Below the pieces are notes generated by a model. It ran no database searches and was not told the DNA's origin. It worked only from the letters and a program-made list of their open reading frames with translations. This document shows, piece by piece, positions 43,301 through 55,745 of a stretch of 64,000 nt of DNA (position 1 is the first letter of the stretch; each line of letters begins with the position of its first letter). The stretch is from Ephydatia muelleri (lineage: Eukaryota > Porifera > Demospongiae > Spongillida > Spongillidae), in NCBI GenBank assembly GCA_013339895.1, contig JABACO010000006.1, positions 12,953,126 through 13,017,125 on the forward strand, in the 5' to 3' direction. Position numbers and translations under genes: made by a program.

Positions 43301-46300
43301 TACTTCCATTTCAGCCCGGGAATGCACAGAGATGAAACTCAATGTGTGAACATGACAGTCCTTGATGACGGTGTAGTGAAAGATGATGAAGAGCTCTATG
43401 CTGTCCTGTCTACTGATGACCCATCAGTTGGACTCAAGGAGCCGTATAGGGCTGTCATCACTCTCATTAATAGCAACTGTGAGTTTATTAATGGAAGGCT
43501 TTTCATTATTATGATGATGTTCTTTTTATACGTACATCTTTCCCAGATGTCACAGTGTGTCTCTGAAGGATTCCATCTACTACACCACCAAGGCTACTGG
43601 CTACACACAGATATGTGCTCTGTTGATGGAAGGTGTACTTGGGAAAATCATGCATATGTCTCTTGCCATCAACAATACTGGCAATGGTAGGTGCTGCCAT
43701 TTAAAGCACACACGAGAAACAAATTGCATCATATTTCTAATTATTCTCGTATTATTCTTTTTAGTATAATTTGTTTTTATATTTGCTTATATGTGGGCAC
43801 AGAATCATTGGCAGAGGTTCTTGGGGCAGGTTATTCTCTACAAAGCCATCAGCTATTATTCCAGCAAGGCCAGAAGATAAACAGCTCAACTTGCACCAAC
43901 ATCACACTCTCCAAAGAGGGGCCAGCTATTCACTGGGAAGAGTTCAGTGTTTATTTGCAGAGCAGTGATGCAAGTGTTGTATTGAGCCAGCCTTCAGTTG
44001 CAACAGTTGTGGTCACAGATCAAGATTGTGAGTTTACAATACTGTGGATTACCTGTATTGCCATTTGGGGCACAGGGGGTGGGTCCTATTAGTGCTAGAG
44101 ATAGGGCCTGGGGTCCCCTAGTGGAATAGACTCTCCCCTCTCCTCTTAAGCAACCACATGCCACAAGTCACATGCACTCATGCATGTGTTCCCCTCTGCC
44201 TCTGTTCCCATGTGTTCCCCTCTGTGCCTCTGTTCCCATGTGTTCCCCTCTGTGCCTCTGTTCCCATGTGTTCCCCTCTGTGCCTCTGTTCCCATGTGTT
44301 CCCCTCTGTATCTCTGTTCCCATGTGTTCCCCTCTGTGCCTCTGTTCCCATGTGTTCCCCTCTGTGCCTCTGTTCCCATGTGTTCCCCTCTGTGCCTCTG
44401 TTCCCATGTGTTCCCCTCTGTGCCTCTGTTCCCATGTGTTCCCCTCTGTGCCTCTGTTCCCATGTGTTCCCCTCTGCCTCTGTTCCCATGTGTTCCCCTC
44501 TGTGCCTCTGTTCCCATGTGTTCCCCTCTGTGCCTCTGCTCCCATGTGATCCCCTCTGTGCCTCTGCTCCCATGTGTTCCCCTCTTTTCCTCTGTTCCCA
44601 TGTGTTCCCCTCTGTGCCTCTGTTCCCTTGAGTTCCTCTCTCAATGCAGATCTGATACTGTTATTTGCAAGGCAGGAATACTTCACTAGTGAGAGGGTGG
44701 GGCATGTGCAGGTGTGTGTGATGGTGTCATCAGGACATGTGGAGAGACCCACACAAGTGTACATCTCTACAGAGGACATGAGTGCCACAGGTAGGAGAGG
44801 GGAGGAGGACCGATGAATTCACTCAGCCTTCTCCTCTGCCCTCCCATCAGAGGGTACAGAGTACACTCCACTACACAGCTATCCTCTCCTGTTCAGCCGG
44901 GGACATCAGGAGAATGACTCGCTGTGTGTTGCCATAGGAATACAACACAACAACTGTACAACGGGTACTCTGTCATTTGGTGTGCTCCTATTAGACACTA
45001 CTGGTGTAGTGGAGCGTGCTGTCATCAGAATTGAAGACATTGATGGTAAGTGATAAGGAAAGCAGTATCATTGTGTACGTGACACTAGAAGACCAACACA
45101 GTCACACCACAATGCCTGTATGCATGGGGATGTCAGAGATATGTGTCTGTGTTTAATATTATTCAATTGTAATGGTTTTGTGTGCCTTTCATCAGGAATG
45201 ATTGGTTCTTGACTTTCAATGTTGGATGCGACATACCAGGCTGTGTTCAAACGTTGTTTATTGGTTCTCTTTGCAGTTATGGAGATTGGTTTTGAGAAAA
45301 CAAACTACGTGTTCTCTGAGGCAGCTGTGGTCCCGTTGTGTGTGAAGATCTATTCAGGACAGCTGGCCACAGAGTTGGCTCTGAAAGTGCAGAGCTACGA
45401 TGAATCAGCCCATGGTTTGTGATTCCATTTAATGAGCTGCTGCTCATCTGTCTGTTATAGGAGGTGTGGACTATATCTTGGTGAACCAATCGGTTACATT
45501 CAACAGAGGACATACATCTGGTGATACAGCATGTGTTAATCTCACTGTCAAGCATGACAGTGTAAAGACACTTGCAAACAAAACCTTTGCAATTGGCCTC
45601 TCTCTACTTTCAGAGGACATCCCAGTTCATTTTGTGCACAGCAGAGTGACAATAATAATAACATGTGAGAATAATTGTGATGCCACTTTGTTAATAATCT
45701 GTGCCTGGTTTTGAAATAGTTGGGCTTGTTGACACCAAAAGGGACCTAACTCGTGTTATGAATAAAAGAATGGCTAATTAGAAATTCAGTGCCTTTGGAC
45801 TTTGTGACGTACTCCAATTCTCAGTGTGTAAAAATCGCTGTGTAGAGGACATTTCATACTTGTAGAATATAAACAATGTAACAACAAAAGCAGGAAATCT
45901 TACATTAGTACCCTTTTGTTACAATAATCCTATTTGAATGCATTGCAAATGTATAGTGTAATAATAATGAAATACTCAAAGCATTTGTAACTTTCAGATG
46001 AGACTGGTTTGTCTAATGAAGAAGCAAGCACAGGTTAGTGTGAGAGTCTTGTACGTATGCTATTGATTTGTTCTAGTCATTACTTAGTTCCTGTCTACTG
46101 GAGTGGTCGGAGCACTGGTTTTGCAGCAGCAATTGCCAGTGTTATCATCGTCATGGTGATGATGAAGATACGTAAAGGTAAGCTTTCTCTGTTGTCACAA
46201 GCCTATCTCCATAATGATGCAGAGATTCGGAGACACATGTACACTTGCTCATCATTAATTTATTTTTTAATTAACATGCAGTGTCAGTTGTTGAAGTTGT

Positions 46301-46549
46301 CACATTTGTTTTTTGATGGCATAGGAGTTAAAATAATGATGTCATTGGTATCTAATGTGAGCTTTTATAGGTTCCAAGAAGCTTCTCCTGGTGTCTTCAG
46401 AGACGGCTACACACCCTACAGACACCAGCTGTGCTGTTGTGAGCAACATTGGTGAGGGAGACAGTCCTCCCTCATGTGAAGACTCTGCTGCATCATCTGC
46501 TGTGCAACACAACGACACAGATGCTCTTATTGCTTCAACGGCAATGTGA
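38988..46549 (+). CDS. EGF/FN3/Calx-beta single-pass receptor, some exons out of frame
   Basis: Exons: 38988-39086 (EGF-like remnant, CEHCNCTLGYVLVTDNHYC), 39213-39390 (FN3), 41418-41983 (two FN3), 42395-42685 (FN3), then eight exons forming four Calx-beta domains (42844-42984/43269-43478, 43547-43686/43803-44027, 44650-44790/44851-45045, 45277-45414/45461-45664), linker 45998-46033, TM 46088-46177, tail 46371-46549. Every junction is phase 1. Calx-beta 1 keeps the acidic motif (VLDDGVVKDDEELYAVL); the others are weaker, so Ca2+ binding is doubtful there. Exons 39213-39390, 41418-41983 and 43547-43686 are not multiples of three, and 42395-42685 contains two compensating shifts, so this copy is either decaying or carries sequence errors. 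Likely a surface adhesion or signalling receptor; ligand unknown. The 5' end and signal peptide are not found. Confidence 0.75.
39391..41417. other. Large intron of the receptor gene
   Basis: Holds the short pogo-like MITE at 40082-40232 and a (GT)n run at about 40258-40304 followed by TATG-rich repeats. No other supported gene. The phase-1 ends of its flanking exons join as GTTLVG to VPSGPS. Confidence 0.6.
40082..40232. mobile_element. Short pogo/Tigger-like MITE
   Basis: 151 bp with ends CAGTGGAACCC and inverse GGCTCCACTG, plus internal CCAGACACC / GGTGTCC pairing. TA follows the right end; the left flank lacks TA. The CAGTGGAACC terminus is typical of pogo/Tigger-type elements. Confidence 0.55.
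43000..43165. repeat. ~30-bp GA-rich minisatellite in a receptor intron
   Basis: Five to six units of GAATGCCACTGGTAGGGGGA plus GGGGGAGGAGGA. Confidence 0.9.
44187..44637. repeat. 27-bp minisatellite in a receptor intron
   Basis: About 17 units of TGTTCCCCTCTGTGCCTCTG plus TTCCCA. Because the period is a multiple of three, all six frames stay open; none is a gene. It ends just before the acceptor at 44648-44649. Confidence 0.95.
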
Positions 46550-46573
46550 TGCTCCTGACCATCAGCCTGTGTT

Positions 46574-46612
<39 letters not shown>

Positions 46613-46736
46613 GCGTGTGTGTGTACTTGACAACGTGTTTGAATTTGTCTACTTTATGCAATGATCAATTTTGGCTTTCCCTTCCCTGATGAAGGTGCAC
46701 ACAGTGTAGTTTATTTAGTTGCTGAAATAATCCTAT

Positions 46737-46956
46737 GGGATCGTTTCCGCCAAAAGGAAGCTAATGCTTACATTATAAAATTTCCGTTACATGCAAAAGA
46801 AATGAATCGCTTGAGTAGAAATGAATAACTTCAGAGCCTTACGACTCCACGAAAGATACTCCAATTCTCAGTGTGTAAGAAGCAATGTGTAGAGAACATT
46901 TCAGACTTCAAGGAGAAAATTTTGAAATCTTGAAAAAAACATGCGGAAACGATCCC
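46737..46956. mobile_element. MITE, GGGATCGTTTCCGC family, member 1, copy 2
   Basis: Counterpart of 1092-1310, with intact termini and a few substitutions. Confidence 0.8.
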
Positions 46957-47786
46957 ATTATCATTTATTGCATTTTATCAATGATCATGACTTCCCTGAA
47001 TGCCTTCAAAGTAATGCAGGTGTGAACATCTTTGCTGATGACACCAATATGTATTGTGCTCGTGACTACCCTGAAGCTCACACTTTCACAGTTAGTTTTA
47101 GCCTTCAACAAATGCCATTTGGCAACTTAGGCATATCACCTACAACTTACTCACTACCTAGCTAGTAAGAGTAATTTGTATTTGATATATTGGATGTTTC
47201 CTCTCATCTAAGTGTGCATTTTTCGTACTTAGCATGAATTGAGGCATATAGTTGTGCTTGCCTCTTGAAAGTATTCATTTGTCTGATGTATCTTAATTTT
47301 CTGGTTAAGGCTTTCAAGTTAGGCCCATCGATGACTTGTGTTTGACCAAGTGACGTATGTGTTTTAATATCCTGAGCATCGTGCCCTCGGGGGTACCTTT
47401 GTACACCCATGCAGTTGTTCGGCAGAAATTCATTAATGCTGTTTTGTTACTGGTGCACCAAAACTGAAATTGAACAGCACACGCATGTTTGACAGGCATT
47501 TCTAGCTTGGGCTAAATAATTCCTTCTCAAACTCTTCTAAGCCGTGAAGTCCTCTGAGGCATGCCAGAGACACCCAAGGTGCAACTGCATGGGAGAGCTT
47601 CACTTTAATTGGCAGTCTGGTCGCGTGCCCTGATGAACTCCCTAACCTCCATTCAATGATGCTCTACATCATGCAGCATCAGAGCGATACATCTTGGTAC
47701 TTATAGGCAGCCTCGTGGGATGGACACTTCACCTGTTACCACCTGCACTTACTGAAAATATAATCTGCTCTCCAAATAGAAAGTAT

Positions 47787-48056
47787 GGGATCGTTCTGCG
47801 AAATAGGGACCTAGCCATACATTATAAAATTTCCCCTGCATGGTTCGCACAACAAAAATGTAACGCTTTCTTTGAAGTATATGGCTAATTACATATTCAG
47901 CGCCTTACAACTCCATTACAGATACTCAGATTCTCATTGCGTACGTAGCAATGTATAGAGAACATTTCAGACTTCGAGAAAATAAAGAAAAATAAAATAA
48001 AAGATTTAAACCTTGAAAAGAAAATTCGTTAAGTCCCTTTTCGCGGAAACGATTCC
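47787..48056. mobile_element. MITE family member 2, copy 2
   Basis: Counterpart of 2155-2427. Confidence 0.75.
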
Positions 48057-48121
48057 GTATACATAAATAATTCAGATCATTACGGCGCAAATTCGCGCCG
48101 CTGCCCGTGAAAGAGTTAATT

Positions 48122-48333
48122 GGGCCTAACAATTCAGAGCCTTACAAATTCATGAAAGCCGATACTCCGATTCTCAGTGCGTAAGAAGCAATGTGTAGAG
48201 GACATTTCAGACTTAAAATTGAAATCTTGGCGTTAATTAGCCATACATTTCAATGCAAGTGTTACATTTCTATATTGCGCTTCTGGAAATTTTATAATGT
48301 ATGCGTTAGGTCCCTTTTCGAGAAAACGATCCC
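48122..48333. mobile_element. MITE family member 3 (rearranged), copy 2
   Basis: Counterpart of 2493-2704; it ends AAACGATCCC, closer to the family consensus than copy 1. Confidence 0.6.
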
Positions 48334-48806
48334 AATTACTTCTTTATTTAGTGTAATGATCTATTTTTAAGAAATCAAAATGGCGAGCCTAACCACATGT
48401 TGAGAATCTGCACCATTGCATCAACAGTCACATGTACGAGCATATTGTGTGGTAATTTTAGGGCACCCAGGATTTTCAACGATTCGGGGGGGTCCTATAG
48501 AACATATTCGAGAGCCATGCATATCATTCTGTTCCCATTTCAAATGTTCTGATGTGCAACTGTCATCATAATTACACCGTTTGTTACAACAGTGAATTAT
48601 AAATTCTTCTGTTTGTTTTTTGTTGTTTTCTTCCCCCCCGGGAAGCAAATCTGTCAACAACGTCGACCCACATCACATGCACGCGCTTGTACTGAATTTT
48701 AAATGTTCACAACTCGACTGGGGTCGAGGCGCGAGTGCGCGCTATGATTAATTCATTACTTCAGAAGTGAGTATGATGTAATTATGCTGATCTCGGCTGG
48801 TAGAGC

Positions 48807-49153
48807 CTAGGCCCTACCAGGCCCTACCGTAGCTACGCCACTGGTATACTGAGGTCTGGTATATCGCATACATTTAGCCAATCGGACAGCACCGTGGTCA
48901 TTTCAATGCCTACCAACTCCTTTCAGATGCCGCAATGGTGTCCTCCTTTCCGCAGCACGGTTCTCATCGAGGTCCTCATGATGTCGCTGCAATTTTGCAA
49001 ATCGTATAGATTCCATATCTGCGTTAATTGCAGCTGTGTTTTCTTGATCAGCCTGTAACTCAGTGTCGCCTTCTTCATTTGGATTCGCTTGATAGCGCGC
49101 TCGAGATTTAGCTTTGTTTTGATTTGTTATATCGTCTTGTTTTTTTTGTCAGG
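48807..49153 (-). pseudogene. Repeat-peptide exon relic, copy 2
   Basis: Counterpart of 3184-3530, with the same blocks and the same loss of repeats. Confidence 0.6.
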
Positions 49154-49826
49154 TAATCAGCTCGTTGCTTACATCATGGATATTAGAGGTATAAGGGATT
49201 GGAAACCGCGCACGTGCGCCATACATTTCAACGGAACGTCGAGCGGACAGTTGCTAATTGGTAAGTCTGACACCTCGCCTATCGTAAAGTTAACTTGAGG
49301 CACAAACAGAGAGTAGGAAAAGATAGAGAATAAATTGCAGATTACAGAGAGCTAAGAGTTATGTTTTTAGTACCTTCCTAAAGGGAGTTACTAGACTTGG
49401 CGGAGTTGGCGCACTTCGTCTCCATTTTGAAACTCTCAGACGCTACGCCCAAACCAGAGATAATATATAATCTCTGGCCCGAACAAAGCGGCGCAACAGT
49501 GCGGCGTTAGGATAGGCAGATAGAGCACAGTATTTTACGTACCACAGTATAGTTTTTGCGCTGTGAATGTGTCACACTCACCAGAAATAAGTAAAAGTTT
49601 TTTGACCAGGTACGAAACTCTCAGACATAGCGACTGTAGCTTTGTCGTCAAAGTTACAAGACTTGGTTTCTAGATAGCTAGATGAATATTACGTGCCAAC
49701 AGATAGTTGGTTTGCTGTCAATACGTATTATAGAGGAGATAAAAAAATTATAAAGTTAAGCCTTACAAACCCGCGCTCAATTTACATTATACGCCAGTTA
49801 CGCTGAATGCTTTCTCTCAATACAGA

Positions 49827-50036
49827 ATGTGTGATAGATCTAGACACAAGTTTAGATTAGACCAGTGTCGTACAAAACATGCATTGAAGGGACTTATTGT
49901 GAGGATTCCAAGGGATAAATTTTTCTCTGTAAAGGCCTGGGTACTGGAACTGCCAGGAGTGTACCTGTTGATTGGTGTTGATTGGGTTCGCTTACCTCTA
50001 ATATCTATGCTTACATCTCTTCCTTTGATTACGTGA
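49827..50036 (+). pseudogene. LTR-retroelement protease-like fragment, copy 2 (fossil)
   Basis: Counterpart of 4185-4394; broken and isolated. Confidence 0.45.
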
Positions 50037-50073
50037 TGGTATTTTTACAAAAACTAGCCAGTGTCGATTAAAC

Positions 50074-50265
50074 CGACAAGAGCCAAAAAGAAGCAAATGA
50101 AAGGTATGTGGAATATATGGGAGCAGTGATACGTACATACAGTGGATTGAGGATTAGGTGAGGGGACCTGGTGAAGTGGGTTGGTTGTAATACTCCAACT
50201 CGTGACATGACTGCATGTTGTCTCAATGTTTGCAACTGTGCTCAAACTTACTGATCGTTTGTTAA
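50074..50265 (+). pseudogene. Kelch-GTPase paralogue fragment, copy 2, split by a transposon
   Basis: Counterpart of 4432-4625, continuing at 51203-51300 beyond the 933 bp insertion. Unlike copy 1 it retains a GT donor (AAAG then GTATGT) after the QKEA-encoding exon end. Confidence 0.65.
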
Positions 50266-51198
50266 CCTTTAATCTATTTTCATCCTTAATTCAGGATGGA
50301 AATCCTGAATTAAGGATGACTTTACGCCGCTCGTATCAACATCAATTCGAACGGTATTGATGATTTTTTTTTGCTATTTAGCTTCTGTAGGCTTTCTTCT
50401 AAACAGCGCTATCCAGTTTAGTCGTTCAAATTTAGAAAAAAACTATGTTTAGGCTTAGTTTCCTTTTTCGTTCGCAAATACCATCAAAGTCAGGTATAAA
50501 GTTGAGGAAAGAGCAGGAAGCTTACTTTCAAGATAGAAACTGTTACAAAGATCTGTAAGGAGAGCCAAAAAAGCAAATTCAAGAGTATGGGACACAGGAG
50601 ATACGAGCATCGAATGAACTCAAGACGGACTAAGCGAAGCGAGTCAGAGGGGGTGGTACGATGGTTAGCCTCTGCAAATAACAATAAAACAGCATTTCTG
50701 TCGTTGAGAGCAATGCAGAAATGCCTGGCATTGGTAGAAATGCTGTCACCAGTACTGTTGGGACATAAAAAGAAGGGGCGGATGCTCGGACAGTGATAAT
50801 AAATTACACTTTTCTATTATTTTGAGTACAAGTTTGATAAAAATACAACTTCTAACAAGAGTCTGGAGGTGCTACCACCAATAAGTAGTGAAAAGGAGTA
50901 AAATTGATATGTTCAATGCTCTTTGTAAGCATTCCAAACTATAAATTGCTAATCATTTAATTTATGTAAGCGAGAGCAACGCAACGTGCTTATGCATCCT
51001 TGAAGTTTGGGCAGCTTTCTAGATGATAAAAATTATTCCATGCTATAGAATGTGTGCACCATTGTTGAAACAAACAGCTTCTATGTTTTAATGATTTTAA
51101 TTTTCGCAGCAATGGTTGTTATAAACGGAAGAACTCACTATCCTGAATTCAGGATTTTACCGATCCTGAATTCAGGATCGTTTCACGCAGATTAAAGA
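50266..51198. mobile_element. TTAA-flanked non-autonomous transposon (piggyBac-like), copy-2 specific
   Basis: 933 bp flanked by TTAA at 50262-50265 and 51199-51202; copy 1 has a single TTAA (4622-4625) at the same point. Terminal repeats are short and imperfect: CCTTTAATCT at the left, AGATTAAAGA at the right. Subterminal palindromes TCCTGAATTCAGGAT and TCCTTAATTCAGGAT occur at both ends. TTAA specificity with a CCYT start fits piggyBac. The open frame at 50587-50796 (MGHRRYEHRMNSRRTKRSES...) has no recognised domain and may be chance. Confidence 0.85.
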
Positions 51199-52104
51199 TT
51201 AAAATAACTTCCACTGTCCGGGTGCAGTTTGTGTTTGCAGGCATACTGGTGCAATGTACGTAATGACAGCCTCTCACTCATTCAGTACATTCTGAAATAG
51301 TGCTTGCTGATGCAGGGGTGTGCTAAATATAGGCCTAGTTCATTTTACCATGTGTCATTCCAATCAAATCTTGTTTCAGTGCTTTATACACCACCATTGT
51401 CTTTCAATTGTATATGCCACTGACTGTCTTGTATAGAGAATGTTGTTTCCTAGGTTTTGAAACGTCTTTACATGGCCATAGTCAATCACAAAAATTTGGA
51501 GGGAGATGGGGGGTTGTGATAATATTTAGCCCACCCCTCCCCCTTGGCCCCTTCATCCCGATGTCTGTTTGGATGAAAACAACTGCCATTCTGTCCCATT
51601 GTCCCGTCCAGATCGATCACGTATCATCCGACAGGCTGTATGATTAGTGTCATTTAACAGTTTACATGCAGGGTCTCTTATAGTCAACATACTTTATATG
51701 CCATCTTTGTCAAGCATAAGACTGACGGAAAATATCACGCTTGTGTACGCACCACAGCCATCTCTTGGATGATTAAATTCAGTACGGCATAATTAAGCAG
51801 TATTAATGATTAGTATAAAAATATTGAATAAATCACCAGACTCCTCTTTGGCCTGCTCCTCAGTTTCCACCAGCAGGTACAATATCCATCCTGCATGTAC
51901 AAGAATCACTTGCCGTATTCATTCCACTCATCTTTCATATAAGGTGTGCTTCAATACCATGCAGCCTTCTCACCCATGGTGTGTGGATCATGTGATCTCT
52001 CACACATAGGTGCCAATTGTCTCTGTGTACTCAGATTTAGCTAACCCAATTCAATAGCAACATACTCACACAGGCAAACATGCATGCCCAAGTATATTAT
52101 AAAT

Positions 52105-52923
52105 GGGACAGTTCACGCGAAAATGATAACTCGCATTTATATATAAAGTGTTATATAAATGCTTCTCGTTTGAATCGTTATATCTTCCGAACGGTAAACG
52201 CTATCAACATCCTATTTTCAACACTTCATACCACACCATTTCTCTATGGTAAAATACTTTTTGGGATCTTGCACTTGCTCCTTGCCAGTATTGCAACGTT
52301 CGATACCCTATGGATTCAAACCCGCCATAACTTTCTGTAGGAGTAATGAAATCGCTTCAAATTCGGTATGTAGGTAGAGAGGTCCTATACCTATCGATTT
52401 GTTCTGTTCGTTGATTTTTATGCCATCTGTTACGGAGATACAGTTGAATAAACTACGTGCACGTTTTCCCCCTTGATTCGCGCCAATGTAATAATCCCCG
52501 CCTCCCCATACATTAAGCGGAGCGCAATTTGCCCAAATCATTGGCGCGAAACGAGCGCGAAAATGTGCACGTAGTTTATTCAACTGTATCTCCATAACGG
52601 ATTGCATAAAAATTAACGAACAGAACAAATAGATAGATATAGGACCTCTCCACCTACAAACCGAATTTGAAGCGATTTGATTACTCCTACAGAAAGTTAT
52701 GGCGGGTTTGAACCCGGTGGGGTATCGAACGTTGCAATACTGGCAAGGAGCAAGTGCAAGACCCCAAAACATATTTTGCTATAGAGAAATGGTGTGGTAT
52801 GAAGTATTGAAAATAGGATGTTGATAGCGTTAACCTTTCGGAAGATATAGCGATTCAAACGAGAAGCATTTATATAACATTTTATATATAAATGCGAGTT
52901 ATCATTTTCGCGTGAACTGTCCC
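52105..52923. mobile_element. Foldback element, copy 2
   Basis: Counterpart of 5527-6345 with the same long inverted arms. The inner arm ends differ slightly from copy 1; for instance TTCAACTGTATCTCC is retained here in the right arm. Confidence 0.85.
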
Positions 52924-53452
52924 AAATATCAGTAAACTAATGTTTTACTGAAAATATAATTGCATTCATTGAGTTGCACGCAACATTGTTGCCTAGTGTA
53001 TGGTCGCCTTAACGTTACAGTTTTTCTAGTGCAGATATATCTCTTACATGATTATACAAATCATTTCATTTTCTTCTAACTTCAAAGATAGCAATGACCC
53101 TGCATTTGCTCTTCGTCCACTCAGTGCTTTAGCAAGGGACATATCACTAATCGTACTTCTGCTACATGGACTGATCTTGTAACAGCCTTTTGAGCTAGCC
53201 ATGGATGAGTTTTACAAAAGGCATCATTTACTTCACTTAAAAGCTCACTACCCCTAAGAATTGCTTTTTCTAGGCCACCATCATACTCTCAGACTGCTAG
53301 TGTGTGAGAGTTGGGTTAATACATCAGCCTTCTTCACACCCCATGGACAGGTCACAAAGGAGAAAGAACTGTACATGTGGTGATGGTTTTGTGCAGATTC
53401 CTTACATGCGTTTTACACACCATCCCTTAGCATACAACATGCTATAACATAC

Positions 53453-53723
53453 CTTTGGGTGGTCGTGGTAGTTCTAAGACCTCTGCGATACCGCGTCCTC
53501 TCTGCAGCTCGCTTTAAGTTAGGACGGGTCTGGTGTGGCATACGTTTAGCTAGTAGGACAGCAGCGGGGTCATCCATTATCATCTCCTAATGGCAGCTGA
53601 CCCTTTTAGCAGCACGGTTCTCCTCGAGGTCCTCTAGATATCGCTGCCTTTTAGCAGATCACTTAGATTCAATACTTGCCTTCTAGCTGTCGCCTTCCTT
53701 GGCTCTTTTCTAGGACCCTCGCA
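53453..53723 (-). pseudogene. Repeat-peptide exon relic, copy 2
   Basis: Counterpart of 6870-7140, including the conserved GTATGT donor on -. Confidence 0.6.
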
Positions 53724-53853
53724 CGTAGCTATTTCTAATTTCAATTCGATCAACAATTCAATTTACACCCTTTCATGCAATTCACAGTGTACCGCAATGC
53801 TCTAGTCAAATGTTGTAGCCTTCTTCTTTTCGGGATATTCGATAACATCATAT

Positions 53854-54154
53854 CGTCGTTTATACGGATGCTAGGTCTGGGAGAGGTGCTGTCGCAAGAT
53901 GGAGACACACATGTCATTGCATACGCCAGTAGAGTGTGACAAAAGCTGAATGCCAATACTGTGCAACAAGGCGGGAGATGTTGGCAGTCGTGTGGGCGGT
54001 CCGCTACTTTCGTACCTATTTGTGGGGTCGTTGTTTCGTTATACGTACAGATCACAATTCCTTGCAGTGGTTGAAGAGTTTCAAGGATCCACAAGGGCAA
54101 GTGGCTCGGTGGTTGGACATTTTAGCCGAATATGACATTTCTAGGTATTCTACG
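53854..54154 (+). pseudogene. LTR-retroelement RNase H fragment, copy 2 (fossil)
   Basis: Counterpart of 7270-7570; broken. Confidence 0.8.
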
Positions 54155-54762
54155 TTGCCTAGATCTATCTTTCGATTAGGTGAAAGCATTTTTTCAATTA
54201 TCATTATCTAGCCAAAGTAATATTAATCAATAAAACAAAGGAGAATTTTGACGACAAACGGGCACAAAGCGAACCGTTTTATGACATGGAACTAGGCCAT
54301 GGTATCGAATATTCAATAAAAATTGAAACCTGCAAGGCGATATCGATAATAAATGATTAAATAGCTAAATTCATTAACATCGATTCGAATTTCAACCCCA
54401 AAGTGCATAATCACACACGCATGTACACATGCCATAGCTAGGGATTGAATCAGTCAAATGAATAATATGGACAAGGTATTTTATAGGATATGGGGCAGTC
54501 TTTTGAGCATTTGTAAGAGCCATTTCCTTTCCCATGTCAAATGAGTTGGTTACATTGGTGGTGCCAGGGTTGTCCTTTTGATATATCGTGGGATGCTTAG
54601 ACAGTATATGGATTTTCATATAGATTGTGGAGAACCTAGGTACTTATATGCAGTCATGCACTGTTTACCATCTTGCTGAATAGTGCATTACGTCACCATT
54701 GCATCATCCAACTTTTGACTACTTGAATTTCCCTTTCCACTTATATAGCCCCTGCACGTCTA

Positions 54763-55447
54763 GGCTTTAAAACAGATCAGATTCGGCATTCTGATCTGTT
54801 TAGTTACGGCGTGAATCTGATTTAGCAGGGTACGAATTTGAAGGTAATGGCCATTGGATACCTGAATATCTGGGTCCTATGTAGGATTGGCTCCATGGGC
54901 GTGGTTTTTATCAAGCGCATGCAATGAAGACCGTTCTGCTAAATTGTGTAACTTTACTATCCTTGCACATTATGAAACATTCTGACGACCCCTAAATGTG
55001 ACTAACTTGGTTGGATGATAGTTTCTAGCTAACCTGTCTCAAACCTACATGAAACCAATGCTTGTAAAAAAATACGCACACCAGACTGACGCACACCCCA
55101 CATATAAAGCGAAATGGAAGAGGGCGGTGGCAAATACTAAAATAGAAAAAGCATTGAGTACCAATTAGGGAAGAAATAAAAGCCCACGTTTTTTTCACAC
55201 ACCGTCAACCGCCTTTTGCAAAATGCACGCGTGGACTGTTGAATCCGGAAATAAATGGCTGCTTTCCCTCTGTCCCAGACCACCGGATATTTAGATATGC
55301 GTGTTAGCATCCGATGGGTTTGGGTGGGCTATAATCCGAATCTGTTCCGACTTTGGAGTTTGGAACATCAATCTGAATGATTAATATGAATCCGATCCGT
55401 TGGCCTTTCGGATAGGATATCCTAATCCGATCCGATCCGTTCAAGCC
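54763..55447. mobile_element. AGGCTTGAACGGATC-type element, copy 2
   Basis: Counterpart of 8184-8964 with about 92 bp missing after 54948. The deletion ends share TTGT, suggesting loss through a short repeat. Confidence 0.55.
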
Positions 55448-55745
55448 TTAGTGTCATGTCGTAGTGCAAAGAAAGAACATACACAATTATTGGCATTCAT
55501 AACTCGAAGGCAGTGCCGACAGCCGCCTTGCGCGCTTATTTGTTTGCGAAAGATTCAATTATGACGTCGAAGTTAACCTGCATGCATGTTTCGCCAACTC
55601 TGACTCCACAGCCAACTTCCCAATGATGTCAATCGCATTTGGCACTTTGTCGATCGAAGGTAGTTCTTTTCAGAACGCTAAATGACCGCAATAAATGCGC
55701 AGTGCCACGCAACAACAAACCGCAGCATGCATCAAAGATGTTCAG

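Noticed and set aside
44146-44790. Overlapping 125-206 codon frames on both strands
   Set aside because: All come from the 27-bp minisatellite, whose length keeps every frame open; real receptor exons start at 44650.
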